Assembly (NCBI GenBank): GCA_944321445.1
Contig: CALULJ010000013.1
Coordinates: 1-47,734, forward strand
Origin: an uncultured Collinsella sp.
Lineage (GTDB): Bacteria > Actinomycetota > Coriobacteriia > Coriobacteriales > Coriobacteriaceae
Length of the DNA: 47,734 nt
Direction of reading: 5' to 3'
Numbering within the stretch: the first letter of the stretch is position 1; each line of letters opens with the position of its first letter. The position numbers and the translations under genes were made by a program. Under the pieces are notes generated by a model, which worked only from the letters and a program-made list of their open reading frames with translations, ran no database searches and was not told the DNA's origin. This document shows, piece by piece, positions 1 to 7,004 of this stretch.

Positions 1-442
1 ATGCGCGGGGAGCACATGACCGTGCAGATGCCGTTCTCGTTGAGGGTGGGATCATCCCCGCATGCGCGGGGAGCACGCACATGTATACGAAACGAGACCA
101 CAACAGTCGGGATCATCCCCGCATGCGCGGGGAGCACGACACCTGGGAGTTGGTGAGCGTCGTGCAGGAGGGATCATCCCCGCATGCGCGGGGAGCACTT
201 CAGGGCGAGCCCATCGAGGTTACCGGTACCGGGATCATCCCCGCATGCGCGGGGAGCACTGCTCGGATAACGTCCGTTTCGTATCATTAGGGGGATCATC
301 CCCGCATGCGCGGGGAGCACGTTTTCGAGCAGTCGGGCCAAGAGCAGCAGTTGGGATCATCCCCGCATGCGCGGGGAGCACCCGCGCTCGATAAAGCAGT
401 AGCACGACAACTTGGGATCATCCCCGCATGCGCGGGGAGCAC
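1..442 (-). CRISPR. Type I-E CRISPR array (left end cut by the window)
   Basis: Seven complete 29-bp repeats begin at 48, 109, 170, 231, 292, 353 and 414, and an eighth is cut at position 1. The period is exactly 61 bp, so all complete spacers are 32 nt. On the minus strand each repeat has a CCCCGC-GCAT-GCGGGG hairpin followed by ATGATCCC. This is the Cas6e substrate geometry and predicts an 8-nt 5' handle. The repeats are identical to each other. The neighbouring cas genes and the hairpin polarity show that transcription runs on the minus strand, so the newest spacer is the one at 382-413. Short open frames across the array come from the repeats and are not genes. Confidence 0.98.
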
Positions 443-504
443 ACTTAAAATCCTGCGGCTACTCGCCCATCATCTCAGTGTTTGCTTCAGTTTATCAGCA
501 ATCG
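443..504 (-). promoter_or_regulatory. CRISPR leader
   Basis: This is the interval between the cas2 stop codon and the first leader-proximal repeat (414-442), read on the minus strand. It is more AT-rich than the array and ends in GGATTTTAAGT directly against the repeat. At about 62 bp it is short for a leader, so leader functions such as the promoter or an integration-host site may extend into the 3' end of cas2. No clear promoter hexamers were recognised. Confidence 0.6.
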
Positions 505-867
505 TCAATGCGAACCATACTTCCTGGCCCGTTGATGCTTCCTCGCATTGCTCCAACCTTTGCCGCTGGTACCCACGAGCGATGCGTCATCGGTTCCATG
601 AGGGCGCTTAACTAGCTCAACCCCTTCGCAGTCAACAACTTGCCAGTCTGGCTGAAATGTCTTGAAAGAGTAATGCTGCTCATTTCTTGCCGGGTATACC
701 ATAATTGCCCTGCCATCCCTCAGCATGTTGATTATTCTCGCCCAAAGCCTCTCCCGCAATCTGGCGGATATCCTGCCGACAAATACGCCTGGAGCAATCT
801 CCAGAAGCCATCTGCTCAAATCTCCCTTAACTCCAGCGGGGCACGATGTAAGCACAATCACCGTCAT
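505..867 (-). CDS. cas2: CRISPR-associated endonuclease Cas2, I-E type (Cas2e)
   Basis: Cas2 is the dimeric scaffold of the Cas1-Cas2 spacer integrase. The product (120 aa) starts MTVIVLTSCPAG and has the Cas2e pattern, with RWLLEIAPGVFVGRISARLRERLW at residues 19-42 and FKTFQPDWQVVDCEGVELVKR near 68-88. The start at 867 is chosen because its ATG overlaps the cas1 stop in an ATGA. An in-frame upstream start at 879 would add four residues. Typical Cas2e ends near residue 90-95; here a hydrophilic basic tail of about 30 residues follows, close to the leader. It is the last gene of the cas operon. Confidence 0.95.
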   Translation of the reverse strand: MTVIVLTSCPAGVKGDLSRWLLEIAPGVFVGRISARLRERLWARIINMLRDGRAIMVYPARNEQHYSFKTFQPDWQVVDCEGVELVKRPHGTDDASLVGTSGKGWSNARKHQRARKYGSH

Positions 868-1841
868 AGAGACTCCCAATCATCACTGGCATACAGCTTT
901 CCTGCGGGAACTTCGCCCTTGCGCTCATCCCAGATACCAACATGATTCTCTGCGCTATCTTCAGCGTCGTCCGAGGCAAACAGGTGCTTGATATCTGCCA
1001 CTACCCTATCAAGAATCGAAAGGTCATACATCGCATCGCGCATGGAACGTCTCACAGCCTGCCCGACATCTACCGGCTGCGAGGCAACGGTGCGGAACGC
1101 CACGGGAATCGACAGCTCGGCTTTATACAAATCGGCCATGTCGTACACAAATGAACGCTCATGACCAGTGTGCACAAAACCTAGTCCTGGAGAACAACCC
1201 ACTGCAACTATCGCCGCGTGCACTACGCCATACAAGCATGCATGCGCAGCCGATAAAGCCATATTGATATCGTTCGAATCAAAGTAATCATCAGGGTTGT
1301 AATCGCGACGGTCCCACTTAACGCCAGTTTCTTCAGAAAGCGCACGATAGACGCGACGAACACGGGCGCCTTCTTTGCCGCGCAGCTGCTGCATGGTAAG
1401 GCCGCTGACGTCCTCCCCGGGAAAACGCATTCCGTACATCATGCGGGCAACCCTCAAGCGCGATCGAGTATTGGACACAAGCTTCGCCTGCTTCTGAAGC
1501 AATGCGCTTGAATGGGTAAGCGGCCTGCCGAACGCGTACATCCGCACTCCGCGCTCCCCCACCCAGACAACTGTCGCACCGCTCTCGCCTATGGCGCTCA
1601 TGGCCTTATGGGAAACGGTCGTTCCTGGTCCAAGCATGAGCACACTCAAAGAGGCGGTAGGGATCCGTATCGTCCCCTCATCATCCAAAATGGTCAGGGC
1701 ATTATCATCTTGGTTGATCTTGCAGCGTTCAAAATAGAGAAATGTAATACGGTCAGAAACACGTGTAAGGTCTGCAACTTCAACGGGGGAAGCACTCGGA
1801 TGGGCGCTTCCCCCGTTAGACTCGGTGGCAGCTCTGTTCAT
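864..1841 (-). CDS. cas1: CRISPR-associated endonuclease Cas1, I-E type (Cas1e)
   Basis: This is the catalytic subunit of the spacer integrase (325 aa). The metal-binding residues of the family are visible: the Glu in RGKEGARVRRVY (middle of the protein), and the His and Asp in GLGFVHTGHERSFVYDMADLYK. The N-terminal beta domain contains IPTASLSVLMLGPGTTVSHKAM, a characteristic Cas1e stretch. The first ~20 residues and the last ~40 are low in conservation signals. An AAAGG ribosome-binding site precedes the ATG. It lies 43 bp after cas6e and overlaps cas2 by 4 bp, implying translational coupling of the two integrase subunits. Confidence 0.97.
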   Translation of the reverse strand: MNRAATESNGGSAHPSASPVEVADLTRVSDRITFLYFERCKINQDDNALTILDDEGTIRIPTASLSVLMLGPGTTVSHKAMSAIGESGATVVWVGERGVRMYAFGRPLTHSSALLQKQAKLVSNTRSRLRVARMMYGMRFPGEDVSGLTMQQLRGKEGARVRRVYRALSEETGVKWDRRDYNPDDYFDSNDINMALSAAHACLYGVVHAAIVAVGCSPGLGFVHTGHERSFVYDMADLYKAELSIPVAFRTVASQPVDVGQAVRRSMRDAMYDLSILDRVVADIKHLFASDDAEDSAENHVGIWDERKGEVPAGKLYASDDWESL

Positions 1842-1884
1842 GATTTGCCTTTCATACGGTTATCAAGGTACATAGATCGAATAA

Positions 1885-2553
1885 CTACAGGGAAGCTATG
1901 GTCATCATGCCGCAACCGAAGCCCTTGGCGCGCCCGATACCAAATCCGAGAGCACGCCTGAACCGATCCGAATCCTTAACGCGCAGGACGCCATCGAATT
2001 GTGCCGTAACCAGCGTGACCTTTCGACCAGCGCGATCGAACACCTCGCGTGACCTATGGGAAACGACAACGTCGGAGACATCGTTCACGAGACTGAACCC
2101 GTTTGGCTCGGCATGGCTTTCCAGCCATTCCAGCTGCTGCGTAACAGTCACATGGCCTTGAATCGTGCCAACAACCCCCTCATTGGGTCGCCGTCCCTTG
2201 TCTACCAAAACGCGCCTCACGGGATTTGCCTTAAGGCGAAATCGCCAAACGCCCCCTTGTGCCACTTTTGAGGAAAAAGGGAGGTAGTCTTTCGATGCAA
2301 CAGCATTCTCGTCGACCCCGAAACGCACGACAGCCTCTGACACTGCAGGGGCATCGGGGCTCACGATATACAGGCGAGCGCGCTCCGGTGACCCGCCATC
2401 GTCCACTCTCCAGAGAATTCGACAATTCGAATCCTCGTGAGCCGCATCGGAACCGAACAGCCCCTCAATTGCAGCATGCGTACGATAAGGAGAAGTGACC
2501 GTCTCCAGCGTTTTCCTGTGAGACAAATCGAGATCGATGCAGGATAGATACAT
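1885..2553 (-). CDS. cas6e: crRNA-processing endoribonuclease Cas6e (CasE/Cse3)
   Basis: Cas6e cuts the repeat RNA at the base of its hairpin and stays bound to the crRNA 3' stem as a Cascade subunit. The 222-aa product begins MYLSCIDLDLSHR, as in the family. Tyr23 and His26 match the catalytic pair described for the Thermus enzyme. A glycine-rich C-terminal loop, GIGRAKGFGCGMMTI, is present. The start at 2553 is preferred over the upstream in-frame one (2592), which would overlap cas5e, because a GGAGG sits 8 bp before it. It probably also processes the degenerate repeats at 6823-6911. Confidence 0.95.
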   Translation of the reverse strand: MYLSCIDLDLSHRKTLETVTSPYRTHAAIEGLFGSDAAHEDSNCRILWRVDDGGSPERARLYIVSPDAPAVSEAVVRFGVDENAVASKDYLPFSSKVAQGGVWRFRLKANPVRRVLVDKGRRPNEGVVGTIQGHVTVTQQLEWLESHAEPNGFSLVNDVSDVVVSHRSREVFDRAGRKVTLVTAQFDGVLRVKDSDRFRRALGFGIGRAKGFGCGMMTIASL

Positions 2554-2569
2554 GACAAGCACCTCCAAT

Positions 2570-3280
2570 CTATAACATCGCCATGGGATCATGGTCAGGA
2601 ACAGCTACAGCGCTTGCACGCCTGCTCGTCTCCGGCAGTCCGTCGGGATTGGGCACCCTAAACCGCACAACGGGACGGCACGCGTATCGCCTGCCGGTAA
2701 GGCCGAAGCTCAAGGGGTAATCGGCCTGGCTCTCGCAAGCCTCCCCATCGCGGGCGTCACATACCATCTCGAGCTCCTCGCCTTCGCGGCGACGACGATT
2801 CCACTCGGAGACGCACCATGGCTCGCCAGCAAGAACATCCCTTGCGTCTACGTCCTCTTCCAGCAAACGCACAAAAACGGGCGCATCGGGCGGGCATGAC
2901 CTTCGCCCTAAGAAAAGAGGCCACCGCGGCGCAAGTAGCGCGTTCTTGAGCTCGAGCAGGAAATCCAGCGGACCTCCAAGTGCGACAAGAAACTTCGCAT
3001 CGCTCAGATAGAAGCGGTGCGATAGCGGAAGCGCCTTCCCGTCCTCTAGTCGCTCTGTCTGAAAATCACGGATGATCTTCCCGGGCTGATCGATGCGTAT
3101 GACCAACTCAAGTTGAGCCAAATCGTCTACGGACTCCTCGCGGCCCCTGCCCAGTGCAGCAGCAAGCAGACCAACCACACCGCTTTTGGTCGGCTCATGC
3201 CTGGTCAGGCGTCGTGTGAAACGGGAAGAATCTCCCCATGACTGCATCGGTCCCGAGAAGCGCAAAACCAAAACGGCCAT
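2570..3280 (-). CDS. cas5e: Cascade subunit Cas5e (CasD)
   Basis: Cas5e binds the 5' handle of the crRNA and caps the Cas7 filament. The 236-aa product opens with MAVLVLRFSGPMQSWGDSSRFTRR and continues with TKSGVVGLLAAALGRGREE, both hallmarks of the RAMP-fold Cas5 of type I-E. Its start codon overlaps the cas7e stop by one base (TAATG), and cas6e follows 16 bp downstream. The handle it must recognise here is ATGATCCC. The degenerate unit at 6884-6911 keeps seven of these eight bases. Confidence 0.95.
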   Translation of the reverse strand: MAVLVLRFSGPMQSWGDSSRFTRRLTRHEPTKSGVVGLLAAALGRGREESVDDLAQLELVIRIDQPGKIIRDFQTERLEDGKALPLSHRFYLSDAKFLVALGGPLDFLLELKNALLAPRWPLFLGRRSCPPDAPVFVRLLEEDVDARDVLAGEPWCVSEWNRRRREGEELEMVCDARDGEACESQADYPLSFGLTGRRYACRPVVRFRVPNPDGLPETSRRASAVAVPDHDPMAML

Positions 3281-4410
3281 TACTCCTCCTCGGACAGCAC
3301 CTCGAGAGCCCCAGCCTTAACGGATTCGAGCAGCGTCGAAAGTGTCACGCGCTCGACACCATCCTCGAACTTCGGATCATCGTTCGTCGAAACAAGCCAC
3401 GCCTTCTCAGGCTTAACGCCATACGCATCGTCAAATCGCTTCATCTCCTTAGCAAGACGATTCTCTGCCTGTTCGGAAATCGACGAGCCTTCCATCGGAC
3501 GAACGGGATCCTCAAAAGCGCTCACAACATTCACGGGCTGCGACTTCCTGAAAGCGACAACCACGGTGCTCGGCAGCGTACGGTTCGCAAACGTATTCTG
3601 CTTACCAGTCGGCATCGAACGCACGAAGGCCTCAACAAATGCGGTGAGCCCTTCTGCCGTTGCCTGAGCATCTCCAAGCTGCGAAAGGAGGTTGTTCAAG
3701 TCAACAGTAGCGTAGCGGTACAGCGTAGAAGAATTGAATTCCACCGAACCGATCATCCCAGCACCGGCGTTATCTTCAGAAACGCAGTCATCCACAGCGG
3801 TGAAGTAGTCGTATTCTTGGGTCACACGATCAACCGAGAGCGCATGGGCAACCTGGCAAGAAGCATCGGTGTTCAGCGCCGGAGCATCGGCGAGCATGCG
3901 GCCGAACAGTGCGATATCAACTGCTTGAACACCATGGAATACATCGGCAGTCTGCTTCTTCATGTCCTTATCAACCTTAGAGAGGTCCTTCCCGGCATCT
4001 ACCCAACTGATGGCAACGTCGGCAAGCTCACTGAGCTCCCTTTTAGCGATGAACACGAGGTAATCCGTCTCCTGCACTCCCTCGGTCTCGCCCTTACGCT
4101 TGGATGCCTTCGTTTTGACACCAATTGCATTCAGTACGGCGATGCCCATCGCCTCCGCTTGGTTCCCCAAATCAGGACGCTTCTCGGTGATGATATCGTC
4201 AATCAGAGACACAGCGAGCTTGGTGCGAACGCCGAGCTTCTCCTTGGGAAGCAGATTCTTGAAGCTCAGACGCATGGCGCGCTTCCATGCCTGACTCGAG
4301 ACGCGAGCGCGCAGTGAGCCTCCGTACAGCGCGGTTTTCGGACTGCCAGTGTCGTCGCGGTTGATATTGCTCGAAGGAACGTTCTGGATTGCGTACAAAT
4401 CAACAAACAT
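3280..4410 (-). CDS. cas7e: Cascade backbone subunit Cas7e (CasC/Cse4)
   Basis: Cas7e is the repeated backbone protein that holds the guide in 5-nt segments, with every sixth base flipped out. The 376-aa product begins MFVDLYAIQNVPSSNINRDDTGSPK and contains GGSLRARVSSQAWKRAMR, both characteristic of Cas7e. The middle has the acidic, basic-rich thumb region expected of the family. Only 2 bp separate it from cse2 and it overlaps cas5e by one base, so the Cascade genes form one translationally coupled operon. Confidence 0.96.
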   Translation of the reverse strand: MFVDLYAIQNVPSSNINRDDTGSPKTALYGGSLRARVSSQAWKRAMRLSFKNLLPKEKLGVRTKLAVSLIDDIITEKRPDLGNQAEAMGIAVLNAIGVKTKASKRKGETEGVQETDYLVFIAKRELSELADVAISWVDAGKDLSKVDKDMKKQTADVFHGVQAVDIALFGRMLADAPALNTDASCQVAHALSVDRVTQEYDYFTAVDDCVSEDNAGAGMIGSVEFNSSTLYRYATVDLNNLLSQLGDAQATAEGLTAFVEAFVRSMPTGKQNTFANRTLPSTVVVAFRKSQPVNVVSAFEDPVRPMEGSSISEQAENRLAKEMKRFDDAYGVKPEKAWLVSTNDDPKFEDGVERVTLSTLLESVKAGALEVLSEEE

Positions 4411-4412
4411 GG

Positions 4413-5078
4413 TTAGTTCTCCCCTTCCTCAGGAGCCGCAGCATCCGAAACTGACCCGTCACGAGTCGTGAAAGCCCGGTAATAATCGCGCGACCAGCGC
4501 ATGAACACGTCGTCGCGACAACCATCAAATTGCATGAGATAAAGGTCACGAGCCAGCAAGTAGTAATCGACGGGAACATCATTCGCCCTCATGAGCTGGA
4601 TGAGTCCGCGCAGGCAGTTCTCGATACCGGCGAAATCCCTCGCCGCCTCCACCGATACCAACCGGCGCACGACGCCCGCAGCATTATCGATATCGGGCTC
4701 AATCTGCCGACACGACCAGCCAAACGTCCGGCGCGAACTATAGTTGTCGTCGTCAGCATCTTTAGGATTCAAGGCCATTGGCTTCTGCTTGGACTGCTGG
4801 TGCAGCGCATAGAGCTTGAGCGAAGCTTTGATAGTCTTGAGCATGCGGTCCTCGTCTTTTCGAGAGGCACCGATATCCGGAAGTCCCGAAAACAGTTCAT
4901 CTCCCGCTGAAGCCCAAGCCCCTCCAGATGGCTTATCGAGCCTCCTCAAGCGCGCAAGCGATGCGCGCGCGTCGGCAGAGCCTGAGCCAGAACCAAGAAA
5001 CGCCGATTGCAATCTCAAAACTTTGCGCGCGACATATGCGCCGATCAGATTCGCATTCTGATAGATAGATGTCGACAT
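4413..5078 (-). CDS. cse2: Cascade small subunit Cse2 (CasB/Cas11e)
   Basis: Cse2 dimerises along the belly of Cascade and stabilises the displaced strand. The product is 221 aa and mostly helical. Family-like segments are YVARKVLRLQ near the N-terminus, ARASLARLRRLDKPSGGAW, and LRGLIQLMRANDVPVDYYLLARDLYLMQFDG near the C-terminus. It follows cse1 by 16 bp. A start at 5078 after GAGG-type purines fits the spacing. The acidic C-terminal tail (EEGEN) has no assigned role. Confidence 0.92.
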   Translation of the reverse strand: MSTSIYQNANLIGAYVARKVLRLQSAFLGSGSGSADARASLARLRRLDKPSGGAWASAGDELFSGLPDIGASRKDEDRMLKTIKASLKLYALHQQSKQKPMALNPKDADDDNYSSRRTFGWSCRQIEPDIDNAAGVVRRLVSVEAARDFAGIENCLRGLIQLMRANDVPVDYYLLARDLYLMQFDGCRDDVFMRWSRDYYRAFTTRDGSVSDAAAPEEGEN

Positions 5079-5094
5079 GATCCTCCTTCCTCAG

Positions 5095-6798
5095 CTATTC
5101 CTGAGCAGAGCCGTTTCCAGAAGACTCCACTTGTCCTTGACCTACAGATGGCAAACCGAGTAGCTTGTTTAGACTCACCCGGAGCCTTTCCAATGCTCTT
5201 CCCGCTGGCATCGCACCTCCGCCGAAGATTGAGACGTCCGATTCTGACAAATAGTCTTCGGCGATTCGCCAGAGAACTCTGCGCACTTCCTGCAGCCAAG
5301 ACGCGCTGTAGGCATATGGATCGTCTTCCGGCGTAAAATGAGCAATTCTGCTACGGAAGATGCCATCAAGCTCATCAAACGCCTGCGTAGCAACATCTTG
5401 CCGCGCGGCACCAGCAGCAGCATCTCCCATCGTGCTGTAACGCCGCTTGTCTCCCTGGGCAATCGAAACGTTCTGGACAAACCTGATGAGGGAACCGACC
5501 GCTGCATCAGTCTGCGCAATCACCTCGAGCGTTTTGACCGTCGCCACATCATCATGCCGGAGCATCATGGCATGCAACGACACCGCATCATCAACTCCAT
5601 CGGTGAAAACACTGTCCTGCGTGCCGTACTCCATGCCTTGGGCATGAATCGTCACGGTCGCACCCTTGTCTAGAGCTCCCTCGTCTTCCAATCTTTCGAC
5701 CCACCGAACAACGCCTGGACGCAAATCCGGCTGACCATCGGAACCCGCGCCGCCGTAAGCCAGCAACGACGAGAGTCCACGCCAAATACTCTTATTGGGA
5801 TCGTGCTTCCGCGCCATCCAAGGAACATACGGGAGCGACCATTTCTTCTGCTGCGCATCGCTCTTGCGCCAAGGGGTCATCATCTCGATACCCTGCTTGT
5901 CGATGGGCTTCATCGCGTCGCCGTAACAAAGCGCAACTCCTTTGACGCACGAATGATCGTCATCGAGAACAAGACGAATGCGCCGGCTTTGCCACGTGAG
6001 CAGCTGAACTGGGCCCACCGGCTCGCACTGGACCATATCGGGGCCGATATCCGTTCGCTCCCAAGGCGGCAAATCGCCGTCGATTCCAAAGAGCCCCTGC
6101 GAGCCGGAAAGGTCATCGAAAAGCACCCAGTTGAGCATAAGCGTCTCGAACAGGTTGCTTCCTTCGATGAACGTACCGCCGATGCCACCGCAGTTACCCG
6201 TACCCGGCAAGCCCTTCGGGGGATACACTTTTCCCTTATTGACATGGGTGTTGCCGGTTACTGGCGTTTTAATGCCAGAAGTGTCGTACCCCTGAGTCAC
6301 CACAAGGTACCGCGCTGCCTCGTCGAACGCGAGCGTTTCTGCATGTTTGATCGAGCGCATGGCGAACAGTGTCTTGTCTGCCTTAGCGGGCACATCGGGC
6401 ATGAGCGCACCGATGGGAGAAGGTTCTGCCGCAGCATACGACAACCCCGCCACCTGGTAGAACGGACGATCGCCAAAGAGATCGAACCCCTCGCGGCATG
6501 TAGAGAAATAATACGAAATGTCCTCCTGGGGGAACATGCCGTTATTCCAGAGGTCCGTCCACAAACCAAGAAGTTCGCCCTCCCGCATGCCCGGTGCTCC
6601 GAAGGCGCGATAGAGAATCGCCTCGCACAGGCGCAGCGTAACGAACTGCATCTGAGGGAGTTCTCCCGATATACCTCGAATCATGTGAGCATCGAAGAAC
6701 AATCTCTCGAGACCGACTTTCCGAGTTGACCCATCAAGCATTTCAACCTGAATCCAAGGTTCCGACAGCAGGTTGAATGTCGGGTCCCGTTGTTCCAT
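5095..6798 (-). CDS. cse1: Cascade large subunit Cse1 (CasA/Cas8e)
   Basis: Cse1 reads the PAM and recruits Cas3 after a full R-loop forms. The 567-aa product opens with the family signature FNLLSEPWIQV (residues 7-17). It has GELPQMQFVTLRLCEAILYRAF and a glycine-loop segment, GNCGGIGGTFIEGSNLFETL, in the middle, then a helical C-terminal half. The start at 6798 is chosen over 6828 because a strong AAGGAGG lies 5-8 bp upstream. About 200 bp of untranslated DNA separate it from cas3, unlike the tight spacing elsewhere in the operon. That gap holds the degenerate mini-CRISPR. Confidence 0.95.
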   Translation of the reverse strand: MEQRDPTFNLLSEPWIQVEMLDGSTRKVGLERLFFDAHMIRGISGELPQMQFVTLRLCEAILYRAFGAPGMREGELLGLWTDLWNNGMFPQEDISYYFSTCREGFDLFGDRPFYQVAGLSYAAAEPSPIGALMPDVPAKADKTLFAMRSIKHAETLAFDEAARYLVVTQGYDTSGIKTPVTGNTHVNKGKVYPPKGLPGTGNCGGIGGTFIEGSNLFETLMLNWVLFDDLSGSQGLFGIDGDLPPWERTDIGPDMVQCEPVGPVQLLTWQSRRIRLVLDDDHSCVKGVALCYGDAMKPIDKQGIEMMTPWRKSDAQQKKWSLPYVPWMARKHDPNKSIWRGLSSLLAYGGAGSDGQPDLRPGVVRWVERLEDEGALDKGATVTIHAQGMEYGTQDSVFTDGVDDAVSLHAMMLRHDDVATVKTLEVIAQTDAAVGSLIRFVQNVSIAQGDKRRYSTMGDAAAGAARQDVATQAFDELDGIFRSRIAHFTPEDDPYAYSASWLQEVRRVLWRIAEDYLSESDVSIFGGGAMPAGRALERLRVSLNKLLGLPSVGQGQVESSGNGSAQE

Positions 6799-6822
6799 CC
6801 CTTCCTCCTTCCTCACGTCGTT

Positions 6823-6911
6823 ACCCAAAGCCCCATATAAGTGGGGAACAAACTTAAGGAACAGCTACTATCAACTCCCATTAGGGATCACCCCGCAGGC
6901 GCGCTGGATCC
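6823..6911 (-). ncRNA. Degenerate mini-CRISPR, predicted crRNA-like regulatory RNA (CreR/CreA-like)
   Basis: Read on the minus strand, 6911-6884 is a degenerate repeat that matches 19 of the last 21 bases of the array repeat with one gap; the handle bases TGATCCC are intact. Exactly 32 nt follow (6883-6852, beginning TAATGGGAGTTGATAG). A second degenerate repeat at 6851-6823 then keeps 14 of the first 21 bases, including the CCCC/GGGG stem. In that stem one G-C pair is replaced by A-T on both sides, a compensatory change. The first repeat has lost two stem pairs. Guide length equals the array spacers. It sits inside the cas operon, which is where CreA and CreR RNAs are known to occur. Function is inferred, not shown. 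Confidence 0.8.
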
Positions 6912-6966
6912 GGAAGGGCAAACCGAATCCAGCGCATACGGGATCACACATGTTCCTTAAGCGCAT
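6871..6966 (-). CDS. Possible 31-codon ORF in the cas3-cse1 gap (CreT-like candidate or chance)
   Basis: An ATG at 6966 opens a frame of 31 codons ending in TGA inside the guide of the mini-CRISPR. The first codons are ATG CGC TTA AGG, and TTA and AGG are rare in a GC-rich genome. Known CreT toxins act through rare codons placed just after the start. Against this, there is no clear ribosome-binding site, and if the TAGAAT hexamer is the -10 element the ATG would not be transcribed. The protein has no recognisable domain. This is recorded as a possibility only. Confidence 0.2.
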   Translation of the reverse strand: MRLRNMCDPVCAGFGLPFRIQRACGVIPNGS

Positions 6967-7004
6967 TCTAACTAATGTGAGTTATAGCTTAACTTCTTAT
7001 CCGC
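6966..7004 (-). promoter_or_regulatory. Putative promoter of the cse1 operon with a seed target of the mini-CRISPR guide
   Basis: The plus strand at 6973-6983 reads TAATGTGAGTT, matching the first 11 guide bases except position 6. It is preceded by AAC at 6970-6972, a plausible AA-type I-E PAM; C is also the last base of the repeat. Beyond position 11 the guide does not match. On the minus strand two -10-like hexamers lie here: TATAAC (6986-6981) and TAGAAT (6971-6966). No convincing -35 was seen. The full protospacer would cover 6973-7004, including the end of cas3. Cascade bound here would sit on the promoter, while the short seed match should not trigger Cas3 cutting. Confidence 0.65.

Noticed and set aside
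62..611. Plus-strand ORFs of 67-110 codons across the CRISPR array
   Set aside because: They are made of the repeats themselves (recurring PHARGA, IPACAGST peptides) and follow the 61-bp period. They are not genes.
6853..6961. The inverted repeats in the cas3-cse1 gap as a simple transcription terminator
   Set aside because: No T-run follows the stems, and the repeat-like blocks with a 32-nt spacing and a nearby seed match are better explained by a degenerate mini-CRISPR.
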